This document shows, piece after piece, positions 18,020 to 26,835 of a DNA stretch of 64,000 nt. Position 1 is the stretch's first letter; each line of letters opens with the position of its first letter. The position numbers were made by a program, and so were the translations under genes. This DNA is from Betaproteobacteria bacterium (GTDB lineage Bacteria; Pseudomonadota; Gammaproteobacteria; Burkholderiales; Usitatibacteraceae): assembly GCA_016720925.1 (NCBI GenBank), contig JADKJR010000021.1, positions 1 to 64,000 of the forward strand. The letters run 5' to 3'. The notes under the pieces are model-generated. The model made no database searches and was not told the origin of the DNA. It saw only the letters and a program-made list of their open reading frames with translations.

Positions 18020-20097
18020 AGCGCATTGTCGTCACGGGCCTGAAAGCGCGTGGCTATGTCGATGGCAGGTATGTCGGCGAGGAAAAAAAGGAACCCAATG
18101 CCAGGGGCGAAGATGTGCTGCGCGGCCGCACACGCCGCGCCAAGTCCGGTGGCCCGATGGGTGCTGGAGCAGGTGTTGGAAAGCGCGGCAAGAAACGCGG
18201 TCCCGCCCAAGGCGGTACGGCTGCCAACGACAACTTCGGCAACACCATCGCCGGCAAGCGCGGCCGGCGCGGTAAATCACAGGGTCGTGGCGCCAAGGAC
18301 GGGCAGACGCAGGTTGGCAATGTTGTCGGACAAACTGCCGGCATTGGCAACGGTATCGGTTTGCCGCAGGGCGACCGGCCGCCGCGTGGTCCGCGTGGCC
18401 CCCGTGGTGCGGGTGGTCCACCGCGCACCCAGTCGCGCAAGAATACGGCCGGCAGGAAAACGCCATTTCGCAAGATGCCCATGTCAGAAGCGCTGGTGCC
18501 ATCGCCATCGCAGGTTGGCGATACTCGCCGTATCGGGGAAGAAGCCAAATCCGGACAATTTGCCGAAGCGTTGGCTGCTCAGGCCAATGTAAAGCGCGAA
18601 CGTTTGCACAAGGTCATGGCCCAATCGGGGATCGGCTCGCGGCGCGATATGGAAATCATGATTTCGACCGGTCGTGTGATGGTCAACGGCATCGTAGCCA
18701 CCACCGGCACGCAAGTGTCGCCCGGTGACAACGTTCTGGTCGACCAGCGTCCGGTGAAGCTGAAATTCAGCGAAGAACTGCCGCGCATCCTGCTGTATCA
18801 CAAGCCCGAGGGGGAGATTGTCACCACCAGCGATCCGGGCAACCGCATCACCGTATTCGACAATCTGCCGCCAGTGGAAAACGGCAAATGGATCGCAATC
18901 GGTCGCCTTGATATCAATACCTCGGGGCTGCTGATTTTCACGACAAATGGCGAACTCGCGAATCGTTTCATGCATCCTCGATATGAAGTTGAGCGCGAGT
19001 ATGCAGTCCGGATTTTGGGTGAACTGACAGAGGAACAAACGCAGGCATTGCTGACTGGCGTGAACATCGACATGAGCGATGACGACCACGAGGACGATGA
19101 CGAGGAACATGAACCGAGCGCGCCAGCCCGTTTCGATACCATCGAAAAACGCGGTGGAGAAGGCGCAAATCAGTGGTATCAGGTCACGATCAAGGAAGGG
19201 CGCAATCGGGAAGTGCGAAAAATGTTCGAGTCGCAGGGACTCACCGTATCGCGCCTGATTCGCACACGCTTCGGCAAGATAGAACTGCCGCCGCGCCTGT
19301 TGCGCGGCAAGCTGATGGAACTCTCGCCCGATCAGGTGCGCAGCGTGCTCGCGGGGGCGGGCATGAAGGATGAGGCGGAAGCGGCGATGCCCAATGCGGG
19401 CGCGCGTGATCCACGAGGTGGGCGCGGCCCGCGCGGCGCGCAAGGCGCCAAATCGCCGCCCCGCGAAGGCCAGGGGCGCCAAGGCGGTCAAGGCAGGCAA
19501 GGTGGGCGACCACCGCGCGTAGACAATGCAGGCGTCAGCGTGGGCGGTGTTGCGATTGGCAATGCGGCTGGCCCTGAGACAGCGGAACGCGTGGAACGCG
19601 GCAATGGAAGTCCCCGCCCACGCCGGAATCGTCGTGGCGGCAAAGGCGTGAAACGCGACCCCAATATGGTCAACGCAGGCGGAGCGGGGAATAGCGTAAA
19701 CGCCGTCAATGACGAGGGGTTTGGCAATCGGGCCGACTCGCGCGGAAATGTTCCGCCCCCAATTGAAAGTTTTCATGAAAATCATCAAACGCATGAAGCA
19801 AACGGCAATGCGGTCGACGCGGTGGGAAATCTTGTGAACAAGGTATCTCCCGAGCGTCCACCCGGAGAGGGCGCCCCGCGTAAAGGGCCACGAGGCGGCC
19901 GTCAGCGGCGCAATTTTCGTGGACGTGGTGGACGCAATCGGGGTGCGAAAGGTGGTGGTGAAGGCGGTGGCGAGGGTGGCGGTGGAAACGCAACCGGAAA
20001 CGAAAATAGTGGTGGCGGTGAAATGGGTGGTGGGTCAGGCGGCAATTCAGCTGGCGGTGGCAATGCCGGCAACACCGGAGGTGAAGGTAATTCCTGA
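18013..20097 (+). CDS. rluB: 23S rRNA pseudouridine(2605) synthase with long low-complexity tails
   Basis: The enzymatic core occupies about residues 196-450 of 694: an S4 RNA-binding domain (RERLHKVMAQSGIGSRRDME) and the RsuA/RluB catalytic domain with the GRLD aspartate D300 and the GRNREVRKMFE motif. An acidic insertion (DDDHEDDDEEHE) interrupts the core near 357-368. The first 195 residues are basic and Gly/Arg/Lys-rich; the last about 240 are Gly/Asn/Arg-rich and end in glycine repeats. The core should modify U2605 of 23S rRNA. The tails more than double the usual length and look disordered and RNA-binding. It overlaps scpB and ends 1 bp before convergent prmB. Confidence 0.92.
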   Translation: MVKRIVVTGLKARGYVDGRYVGEEKKEPNARGEDVLRGRTRRAKSGGPMGAGAGVGKRGKKRGPAQGGTAANDNFGNTIAGKRGRRGKSQGRGAKDGQTQVGNVVGQTAGIGNGIGLPQGDRPPRGPRGPRGAGGPPRTQSRKNTAGRKTPFRKMPMSEALVPSPSQVGDTRRIGEEAKSGQFAEALAAQANVKRERLHKVMAQSGIGSRRDMEIMISTGRVMVNGIVATTGTQVSPGDNVLVDQRPVKLKFSEELPRILLYHKPEGEIVTTSDPGNRITVFDNLPPVENGKWIAIGRLDINTSGLLIFTTNGELANRFMHPRYEVEREYAVRILGELTEEQTQALLTGVNIDMSDDDHEDDDEEHEPSAPARFDTIEKRGGEGANQWYQVTIKEGRNREVRKMFESQGLTVSRLIRTRFGKIELPPRLLRGKLMELSPDQVRSVLAGAGMKDEAEAAMPNAGARDPRGGRGPRGAQGAKSPPREGQGRQGGQGRQGGRPPRVDNAGVSVGGVAIGNAAGPETAERVERGNGSPRPRRNRRGGKGVKRDPNMVNAGGAGNSVNAVNDEGFGNRADSRGNVPPPIESFHENHQTHEANGNAVDAVGNLVNKVSPERPPGEGAPRKGPRGGRQRRNFRGRGGRNRGAKGGGEGGGEGGGGNATGNENSGGGEMGGGSGGNSAGGGNAGNTGGEGNS

Positions 20098-20098
20098 T

Positions 20099-21010
20099 TC
20101 AGCCGCAGTCAGCACCGCCGTGCATCCGCACCAGTTCCTCGCGTGTCAATAAAAATACTACCTCGTCGCCGGCGCTCACCTCAGCCCAGGTAAACGGCAC
20201 ATTGGGAAACGCAGCTTCGACGCCTTCGCGATTGAAGCCAACTTCCACGACCAGCAACCCGTCTTCGTTGAGATGCGCCGCCGCGCTCTTCAATATCGTG
20301 CGCACGTGATCCAGGCCGTCTTCGCCGCTGGCAAGCGCCATCGCCGGTTCGCGATGGTATTCGTCAGGCAGTGCCGCCATCGATTCGCCGGTCACGTACG
20401 GAGGGTTGCTGATGATGAGATCATATTTGTTGCCGGCAAGTGCATTCCACATGTCGGAGACAATCAAATTCACGCGGTCGTTCAGTTCGTAGTCGTTGAC
20501 GTTTTGCTTTGCTACTTCCAGCGCATCGGTGGACAGATCTACCGCGTCGACCTTCGCATTCGGAAAAACCAGCGCAGCAAGTACCGCCAGACAGCCTGAA
20601 CCGGTACACAGATCAAGCACCGATTCCACACCATCCGGATCAACGATCCACGGCACCAATTCGTCGTGCAACAATTCCGCGATAAACGAACGCGGCACAA
20701 TGGCGCGCGCATCAATATAGAATCGGAACGGCCCCAGCCAGGCTTCATGCGTGAGGTAGGCAGCCGGGATGCGCTCCACCGCGCGCCGCTCAACGATGCG
20801 GAGTATTGCCGCCGATTCCGCGGCTGTCAGCTTGCGTTCCCGGACGCCATCGAGTTCATCCAGTGGCAGGCCGAGAGTGTGTAACACGAGATAGACGGCT
20901 TCATCAAATGCCGTTGCCGAGCCATGACCGAAGTAAAGTTCCGCATCGAGAAATGTGCGCTCCGCGAATTCAACCGCTTCACCGAGCGACGTAAGAGATT
21001 TTCCGGGCAT
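20099..21010 (-). CDS. prmB: 50S ribosomal protein L3 N5-glutamine methyltransferase
   Basis: The 303-aa product is a class I SAM methyltransferase with the PrmB-specific start VEFAERTFLDAELYFGHG, the SAM-binding VLDLCTGSGCLAVLAAL and the catalytic NPPY (SNPPYVTG) that recognises glutamine. It methylates Gln of ribosomal protein L3. I chose ATG 21010, one base after the dapE stop (TGACATG), which implies translational coupling; an upstream TTG at 21025 would overlap dapE. The gene is convergent with rluB with almost no intergenic space. Confidence 0.94.
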   Translation of the reverse strand: MPGKSLTSLGEAVEFAERTFLDAELYFGHGSATAFDEAVYLVLHTLGLPLDELDGVRERKLTAAESAAILRIVERRAVERIPAAYLTHEAWLGPFRFYIDARAIVPRSFIAELLHDELVPWIVDPDGVESVLDLCTGSGCLAVLAALVFPNAKVDAVDLSTDALEVAKQNVNDYELNDRVNLIVSDMWNALAGNKYDLIISNPPYVTGESMAALPDEYHREPAMALASGEDGLDHVRTILKSAAAHLNEDGLLVVEVGFNREGVEAAFPNVPFTWAEVSAGDEVVFLLTREELVRMHGGADCG

Positions 21011-21011
21011 G

Positions 21012-22148
21012 TCAGTTGGCACCAATCAGCAAATTTTCCAGTGTGCGGAAATACACTTCATGCAATCGCTCGATATCGGCAATTTCCACTCGTTCGTTCA
21101 ACTGGTGAATGGTCGCGTTGATCGGCCCGAACTCGGCGATCTGATCGCAGACATCGGCAATGAAGCGACCGTCCGAGGTGCCGCCACCCGTCGAAAGTTC
21201 AGGGGTGATGCCGCAAACCTTCTGGACAGCCTTCGACAACGCCTCCACCAGCATGCCGCGCGGCGTGAAAAATGGCTTGCCCCCAAGCGTCCAATAAATG
21301 TCGAAGTCGAGCGCGTGCTCCTTGAGAATCGCCTCGACCCGCGTCTGCAAACTTTCCGGCGTGCTGACACTGGCAAATCGAATATTGAAATGGATTTCCA
21401 CCGTTCCCGGAATCACGTTGAATGCGCCGGTGCCGCCGTAGATATTCGAAATTTGCAGCGTCGTTTCAGGAAAGTATTCGTTGCCCTTGTCCCAATGCGT
21501 CGTCGTCAAATCGGCCATTGCCGGGGCGACGAGATGAATCGGATTCTTCGCCAAGTGCGGATAGGCGACGTGCCCTTGAACGCCTTTGACGACCAGACGC
21601 GCCGAGAGCGAGCCGCGGCGGCCATTGCGAATCGTATCGCCGAACTGGTGGGTGGAGGAGGGTTCGCCGACGATGGTGTAGTCGATGCGCTCGTCCTGCG
21701 CCTTCAGCCAGTCGACCACTTTCACGGTGCCGTCCACCGCGCGGCCTTCTTCGTCGCTGGTGATCAGCAGCGCGATCGAGCCCGGATGGTCAGGGTGCTG
21801 GCGCACGAATTTTTCCGCGGCCGTGACAAACGCCGCCACCCCGGTCTTCATGTCGGCCGCGCCGCGGCCATACAATTTGCCGTCATGCTCGGTTGGCGCA
21901 AACGGATCGGTGTGCCATTTGTCCAGTGGACCGGCAGGCACCACATCGGTGTGTCCGGCGAGGCATACTAGTGGTTTTTCGGTGCCGTGACGCGCCCACA
22001 GATTGGAAACACCATTCACGTCGATCCGCTGCATGACGAAGCCCAATGGCGCGAGCCGCTCGATGATCAACTCCTGGCAGCCCGCATCATCGGGCGTGAT
22101 CGAGCGGCGCGAGACCAGTTCGCGAGTGAGCGCGAGGGTGGCGGTCAT
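21012..22148 (-). CDS. dapE: Succinyl-diaminopimelate desuccinylase
   Basis: The product is 378 aa from ATG 22148, the usual DapE length. The frame continues to 22538 but that extension is unconserved and covers a palindromic repeat, so it is rejected. Metal ligands are visible: H66 and D68 (LAGHTDVVP), D99 (GRGAADMKTG) and the catalytic Glu in ITSDEEG. It removes succinate from N-succinyl-LL-diaminopimelate in lysine and peptidoglycan synthesis. It is followed directly by prmB; dapB lies elsewhere in the window (56.3 kb). Confidence 0.96.
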   Translation of the reverse strand: MTATLALTRELVSRRSITPDDAGCQELIIERLAPLGFVMQRIDVNGVSNLWARHGTEKPLVCLAGHTDVVPAGPLDKWHTDPFAPTEHDGKLYGRGAADMKTGVAAFVTAAEKFVRQHPDHPGSIALLITSDEEGRAVDGTVKVVDWLKAQDERIDYTIVGEPSSTHQFGDTIRNGRRGSLSARLVVKGVQGHVAYPHLAKNPIHLVAPAMADLTTTHWDKGNEYFPETTLQISNIYGGTGAFNVIPGTVEIHFNIRFASVSTPESLQTRVEAILKEHALDFDIYWTLGGKPFFTPRGMLVEALSKAVQKVCGITPELSTGGGTSDGRFIADVCDQIAEFGPINATIHQLNERVEIADIERLHEVYFRTLENLLIGAN

Positions 22149-22577
22149 GCGTTCGCGGAGTCGCGGCGAAAGGCGGCGTATTGGATGATCTGGTGTTTGA
22201 GGCTGTGCATGGCTCGGTTGCTTCAATTGAATGGGGCGGATTTTAGCAGGCGGCTTCCGCGGGCCGGCGTAAACATGGGAGCTTCCAAAGTATCTGTCGT
22301 ACCGGCACACGCTGGCTGCCAAGTTCTCCAAACCGGAATTGCCTTCTTCAGGTTGGGCCAAGGCCCGCGCGTGCGCGGCTGTGCCTTTTACTCGAGAAGC
22401 CGCCCCATCAAGATATGAAACTCCTTCACTGGTGCGGCATTGCGGGCAAAACGGACGCGGAAAGGCGCGCCAGTGCTGGAGTTTGCCGAGCGAATTGGCG
22501 GCCTCGGCCTCGAGCGGCATGCAAAAAAACTTTGACACTGGCCGTTGACTATCATTCCATGTCCAACACGTCAGCGT
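22149..22577. other. 429-bp intergenic region with one palindromic repeat
   Basis: There is no credible gene on either strand; the open frames here are an extension of dapE and its shadows. The only structured part is the palindromic repeat at 22417-22487. The remaining sequence must hold the dapE promoter (minus strand), but no confident -10/-35 pair is visible. Confidence 0.55.
22417..22487 (+). repeat. Dispersed ~70-bp palindromic repeat, copy 2
   Basis: The left arm GAAACTCCTTCACTGGTGCG is degenerate; the right arm GCGCGCCAGTGCTGGAGTTT is intact. The spacer has the family's GGGCAAAA...GGAAAGGC core. It lies 91 bp 3' of the minus-strand DUF6429 gene. Confidence 0.8.
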
Positions 22578-22811
22578 TCATTTGTCAGGCGTTCCAAACA
22601 AAGCATTGAGCAAGCGCTCTGACTCACGCAGGCCCTGCTGCGTAAACACCACCGATTTCGCCTTGCCGACGGGATCGCTGATGTAACCCTTCGCATATAG
22701 TCGGCCCATCGCGTCCCAATCGAAAGCCTTCCACGCCCTTGTTCCCTCATGAAGACCCAACTGCAGAAGGGCCAGAACGGCTTCGTCAATTCGATCGGTG
22801 TTGAGCTCCAC
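22578..22811 (-). CDS. DUF6429 family protein
   Basis: The product is 77 aa from GTG 22811, which is preceded by AAGGAG at ideal spacing; an open frame to 22892 lacks any such signal. The sequence (DEAVLALLQLGLHEG, AWKAFDWDAMGRLYAKGYI, DPVGKAKSVVFTQQGLRESERLL) matches the DUF6429 pattern of a short winged-helix-like domain. Function is unknown; similar proteins occur as isolated single genes. It is 97 bp downstream of the dockerin-like gene on the same strand. Confidence 0.8.
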   Translation of the reverse strand: MELNTDRIDEAVLALLQLGLHEGTRAWKAFDWDAMGRLYAKGYISDPVGKAKSVVFTQQGLRESERLLNALFGTPDK

Positions 22812-22908
22812 GGCGAATCTCCTTTCGTTCAAAGTCCGAAGTGGCGGGCATGGGTGGCTTTGGCGCTCGCGTCCACGTCGATGGAATGGCAAGACACCTT
22901 TCCCATTT

Positions 22909-24384
22909 TCATTTGTGCTGTTCGGAATGCAAGCGTGGATCTACCGACATCACATGGTACATGCCGTTCAAGTTCGCAATCATGTCCCGAAAGAACTCAC
23001 GCATCGCCGGCTCGGAATATCCGTCATCGCGCAGGTCTTTCATTTCGCGTTTGAGCGCAAGATCGAGGGCCTCCTGCGGAGACTTGTAAAGGCAAATACC
23101 GCCGAAGACGTTCCAGTGCCGACTCTTGTCCGCCCCATCTTCCTTATTCCCGGGAAGAAGGAAGTTGTCGAGGGCGAGCGAGCTAGGTAGCGCCTCGCGA
23201 GGTATCGATTTAATCCATCCGTATGGAATGCGGATGGCCTCGTCAAGCAGACCGGCCGCTTTCTTTTTGTCACCGTTCTCAATGCGGAGTGCCTCGCGAA
23301 AGAGAAGCACCATGGGAAGGTTGTGGTTTTCGACATTGGGATCGAGGTACTTCCTGCTGGTCCGAGAGACCGCGCGCAGATAGCGGGCGTCATGCTGCGC
23401 ATATGCGACGAGCTGGCGGAAATCTGTTTCCTGTGTTGTGCTTTTGTAATATTGCCATTCGGCACGTTGCAAGTAATTCGCGAGATTTGTGAGGTTTCTC
23501 GCCGGCCCGATTGTTTCGAAGTCGTACGCAAGATCAAGGTCGGCCTTGAGGTGACCGGACACAACTTTGAGAACGGCGCGCCAATCTTGCTTGCCCAACT
23601 TGAATTCATCATAGAGTGGTGAGCTGAGCATTTCACGCAGGTGATCGCGAAAGATGAGAAGTTTGAGAGGGAAATCGGGTTGTCCCCGCACCGTCAGCGT
23701 CTCCGCATCCTCGACAAGTTCCATGAGCGCGAGAAGCAACTCGAATTTTGCGCCAGACAAATAGAGCATCTTTATGTGCGCCAATTTTTCGGCCGCATAT
23801 TCGCGTTCAATTGGCAAGAGTTGAGGTTGCCGCGTCCGCCACGCTTGATCGAACCTGACTGCTTCGGAATAGACGGCGGCACCAAGCGCCTCTGGGTACG
23901 AATTCAAGCTCACTGGAGCGGGAAGACTTGTCAGCCAATCAAGGATCGAATCCTTCGCCAGTGGATAGGTCAGAGCCCAGAGCGGGCGGGGTAGATATTC
24001 CGAATTCGAAACGTAACGATACAGTTCACGCGGGCGCGGGAATGGCTCGCGATTCAATCGTGCTTTTTCTTCGGCTGCATATGGATCGCCAGCTGATGCG
24101 ACGAGTTGGCGGAGAATTTTCAGATCCTCTTCATCGATCATTCCGTTCTTGTTCATGTCGACGCGCGATGCGACACTATTCGGCAGGGTGAATGGGTTCT
24201 GCAGTACGTGATCAAGCGCGGCGAGGTCAGCGGTCGTCCATCGGTTATCACCATCCAGGTCCCCCAGCATAACCAGCTCGGAGCTTGTGCCGACATGATG
24301 GGTTGGGATGGCTAGCTTCCAGTACACATAGCCGACCGCGCTAAGAAAACAAAGGGGCAGCAGAAGCCGTTTCAGAATCTTCAT
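22909..24384 (-). CDS. Membrane-anchored protein with a dockerin-like double EF-hand, unknown function
   Basis: The 491-aa product has an N-terminal signal-anchor (residues 5-24). Two calcium-binding loops 34 residues apart follow, DLDGDNRWTTAD (42-53) and DMNKNGMIDEED (76-87), each followed by a hydrophobic helix, as in type I dockerins. The remaining 390 residues are helix-rich with TPR-like character and unknown; no glycosidase or protease motif is visible. It is probably periplasmic, held at the inner membrane. No cohesin is seen in the window. Tetratricopeptide-like packing is an inference. Confidence 0.7.
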   Translation of the reverse strand: MKILKRLLLPLCFLSAVGYVYWKLAIPTHHVGTSSELVMLGDLDGDNRWTTADLAALDHVLQNPFTLPNSVASRVDMNKNGMIDEEDLKILRQLVASAGDPYAAEEKARLNREPFPRPRELYRYVSNSEYLPRPLWALTYPLAKDSILDWLTSLPAPVSLNSYPEALGAAVYSEAVRFDQAWRTRQPQLLPIEREYAAEKLAHIKMLYLSGAKFELLLALMELVEDAETLTVRGQPDFPLKLLIFRDHLREMLSSPLYDEFKLGKQDWRAVLKVVSGHLKADLDLAYDFETIGPARNLTNLANYLQRAEWQYYKSTTQETDFRQLVAYAQHDARYLRAVSRTSRKYLDPNVENHNLPMVLLFREALRIENGDKKKAAGLLDEAIRIPYGWIKSIPREALPSSLALDNFLLPGNKEDGADKSRHWNVFGGICLYKSPQEALDLALKREMKDLRDDGYSEPAMREFFRDMIANLNGMYHVMSVDPRLHSEQHK

Positions 24385-24500
24385 TTAGCGGTATGGCGGC
24401 GCATGCGACCTCAAACGATTGACATGAAATGCGTGACCCAGCTTGCCGGGCCGCGCCTCTCGATTGATTTAGGTTTCCATCTTAGCTCGTATTCAGATAT

Positions 24501-24569
24501 CAAACGCCAGTACCCGCGCACCTCCTGGAGCGAAAACGACTGAAAAGCCGCGCCAGTGCTTGAGTTGGC
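24501..24569 (+). repeat. Dispersed palindromic repeat, copy 3 (left arm degenerate)
   Basis: The right half GCCGCGCCAGTGCTTGAGTT and the core GCGAAAACGACTGAAAA match the family well. The left arm (CAAACGCCAGTACCCGCG) is strongly diverged. It lies 20 bp 3' of the stop of the minus-strand EamA gene. Confidence 0.65.
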
Positions 24570-24588
24570 ATGTCCACGAAATCGACCC

Positions 24589-25518
24589 TCAAGCCTTGAT
24601 CACCCTAACCGACCGCATCACCAGCGCCACCCCCGCCGCCGTCACCAGCAATCCCGCCACAGCCAGCCACGTCAGCGCCTCATCGAACAACACGAACGCC
24701 ATGATGGCGGTGACAGATGGCGTGAGGAAGAACAGGCTCGCCACCTTTGACGCGGCGCCGCGCCGGATCATGAGGTAAAGGAGGCTGATGGCGCCTATCG
24801 AGAGCACGACCGCAAGCCAGAGCAGCGCGAAAAGGAATTGGCCGGTCCATTGCACTTGGCGCGTTTCCAATACCAGTGCCAGCAGCAGCATGACGATTCC
24901 GGTGGCGGAGAACTGGATCACGCCGCCGGTACGCAAATCCATGTGCGAGCAGAAGCGTTTCTGGTAGAGCGTGCCGAAGGTGATGCCGAGTAACGCGATG
25001 CCTGCACAGCCGAGCGCGGCGGCGCTGACGTTGCCGCTGGCGAGCGTGAACTTGCTCATTACCACCATCACCACACCGGCGAGACCGAGCGCCATGCCGA
25101 TCCATTGGCGCATGCTCAATTTTTCGTGCAAAAAGAGATTGGCGAAGACCGCCGTCAGGATCGGTTGCAGGCCAGTGAGGAGTGCGACGAAACCGAGTGG
25201 CAGTTTCAGGTTGATGGCGTAGAGCACGCCGCACAGATAGGTGGCGTGCACCAGCAATCCGGCGGTGGCGATGTGCGCGGCTTCGCCAACGCTGGCGGGC
25301 CACGGCGCGCGCGTGGCGAGCACAATGATGCCAAGGATCGATACCACGATCACCATGCGCCACATCATGAACGTGAACGGTTCCGCGAACGGGGCACCGT
25401 AGCGCATGCCGATGAAGCCGGTGCTCCAGAGGATGACGAACAGCGCCGGGGTCCAGGTGATGAAGGCGGACGGCGATGCGATGGGAGGAGGCGGGTGCGT
25501 GGAAGGGGCGGTCGGCAT
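24589..25518 (-). CDS. EamA family (drug/metabolite superfamily) transporter
   Basis: The product is 309 aa from ATG 25518 (MPTAPSTHPPPPIASP), with ten predicted membrane helices in two EamA repeats; WSTGFIGMRYGAPFAEPFTFMMWR is the typical repeat 1 start. A start at 25593 is possible but adds a poorly conserved polar segment. DMT exporters pump amino acids, nucleosides or small metabolites outward; the substrate is unpredictable here. It is divergent from the hydrolase gene and shares a 191-bp promoter region with it. Confidence 0.88.
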   Translation of the reverse strand: MPTAPSTHPPPPIASPSAFITWTPALFVILWSTGFIGMRYGAPFAEPFTFMMWRMVIVVSILGIIVLATRAPWPASVGEAAHIATAGLLVHATYLCGVLYAINLKLPLGFVALLTGLQPILTAVFANLFLHEKLSMRQWIGMALGLAGVVMVVMSKFTLASGNVSAAALGCAGIALLGITFGTLYQKRFCSHMDLRTGGVIQFSATGIVMLLLALVLETRQVQWTGQFLFALLWLAVVLSIGAISLLYLMIRRGAASKVASLFFLTPSVTAIMAFVLFDEALTWLAVAGLLVTAAGVALVMRSVRVIKA

Positions 25519-25709
25519 GGGAAATATTGGCGGCGCAGCCCGGAAGGTGAAACGGTCCGCAATGTGAATCGGTTGCAGGAAACGAACTGCCATTTTACGT
25601 GATCATCATCACGCTTCACGGATCGGCGCGCCAGGAAAAAACGGTGCCGTTGGCTTGGTGTTGCGCCGCGTCATGTCGACGTACCCGATCTTGCGTTATA
25701 ACGGCAATC

Positions 25710-26585
25710 ATGTTCAACGGTTTTGCGAAAAAAAGACTTCGTGCCAATGGCGTGGAGATCCATGTCCTGATCGGTGGCAGCGGCCCGCCTTTGCTCTTGT
25801 TGCATGGCTATCCGCAATCGCATCTGATCTGGCATCGGGTCGCGCCTGCATTGGCGAAAAACTTCACGGTCGTCGTCACCGATTTGCGCGGCTACGGGCT
25901 AAGCGGGAAACCGCCGGATTTGCCGGAGCACGCAAGCTACAGCAAGCGCGCCATGGCGCAGGATCAGGTCGAGGTGATGCGGCAACTTGGCTTTGAGTCT
26001 TTTCACCTTTGCGGCCACGATCGCGGCGGTCGGGTCGCGCATCGCCTTGCGGTGGATCATCCGCAAGCGGTAAAGAAACTGATGCTGCTCGATATTTCGC
26101 CGACGCTCTCTATGTACGAACAGACCAATATGGATTTCGCGCGCGCGTACTGGTGGTGGTTCTGGCTGATCCAGCCTGCACCTTTTCCGGAAGACATGGT
26201 GGCGGCGGCGCCGGAAACCTATTTGAAGAAGAAAATCGGCTGGGGCCACGCCGGACTGAAACCTTTCACCGAAGAAACCTATGCGGCCTATTTTTCCTAT
26301 GTGAGCGATCCCGCGACCATGCACGCCATGTGCGAGGACTATCGCGCGTCCGCGTCGATCGACCTGGAGCATGATCGTGCTGATCGCGCGGCGGGACGCC
26401 GTATCACTCGCCCCCTTAATGTGTTGTGGGGCGAGTTTGGCGTGGTCAATCGTTGCTTTAAGCCGCTGGAGGATTGGCGGCAAGTGGCGGATGATGTGCG
26501 AGGGCGCACCGTGCCGTGCGGGCACTACATTCCGGAGGAGGTTCCGGACGAATTGTTGCGGGAGATGAATGCGTTTTTTGCATGA
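25710..26585 (+). CDS. Alpha/beta hydrolase of the haloacetate dehalogenase family
   Basis: The product is 291 aa from ATG 25710. The catalytic triad aligns with fluoroacetate dehalogenase FAc-DEX FA1 (D104, D128, H271 in that enzyme): here D104 in GHDRGGRV, D128 in LLDIS and H272 in CGHYIPEE. The carboxylate-binding arginines R105/R108 and Y213 (CEDYRAS) are also present. The halide pocket normally reads His-Trp (H149/W150); here it is W149/W150. A dehalogenase is possible, but the lost histidine may change halide preference or indicate an ester or epoxide substrate. It stands alone, with a repeat 10 bp downstream. Confidence 0.85.
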   Translation: MFNGFAKKRLRANGVEIHVLIGGSGPPLLLLHGYPQSHLIWHRVAPALAKNFTVVVTDLRGYGLSGKPPDLPEHASYSKRAMAQDQVEVMRQLGFESFHLCGHDRGGRVAHRLAVDHPQAVKKLMLLDISPTLSMYEQTNMDFARAYWWWFWLIQPAPFPEDMVAAAPETYLKKKIGWGHAGLKPFTEETYAAYFSYVSDPATMHAMCEDYRASASIDLEHDRADRAAGRRITRPLNVLWGEFGVVNRCFKPLEDWRQVADDVRGRTVPCGHYIPEEVPDELLREMNAFFA

Positions 26586-26594
26586 TGTGAACAT

Positions 26595-26664
26595 GAAACA
26601 CAAGCATTGGCGAGGCGTTTCGGGCAAAAATGGCTGAAAAGGCGCGCCAGCGGCTGAGTTTCAC
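26595..26664 (+). repeat. Dispersed ~70-bp palindromic repeat, copy 4
   Basis: Arms GAAACACAAGCATTGGCGAG and GCGCGCCAGCGGCTGAGTTT flank the core GGGCAAAAATGGCTGAAAAG. It begins 10 bp after the hydrolase stop. Confidence 0.8.
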
Positions 26665-26683
26665 CAGTCAATATCCGAAAACC

Positions 26684-26712
26684 GTCATTCCCGCGCAGGC
26701 GGGAATCCAAGG
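26684..26712 (+). repeat. Short intergenic palindrome (GTCATTCCCGC..GCGGGAATCC type)
   Basis: GTCATTCCCGCGCAGGCGGGAATCC has a perfect ATTCCCGC/GCGGGAAT stem. This is a dispersed REP-like sequence widely seen between genes in many proteobacteria. Only one copy was found in this window. It lies between the hydrolase gene and the dehydrogenase operon. Confidence 0.7.
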
Positions 26713-26835
26713 TTGTTCATGCTGGTGCGATTGCCGTGAAATTGAATTCCCGCTGCGCCCAACGGACGTCCCTATGGGACGCAGGCATGTCGAAAATTTG
26801 AGATGTCGAGTAGTTGTCAACTTGATGGAGGCTGT

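Noticed and set aside
18484..19794. Long open frame (436 codons) antisense to rluB
   Set aside because: It is a shadow of the Gly/Arg-rich rluB gene; its composition (His/Arg/Ala-rich) reflects the opposite strand.
22149..22538. N-terminal extension of dapE by 130 codons
   Set aside because: The extension is unconserved in character and covers an intergenic palindromic repeat; the protein from 22148 already has full DapE length.
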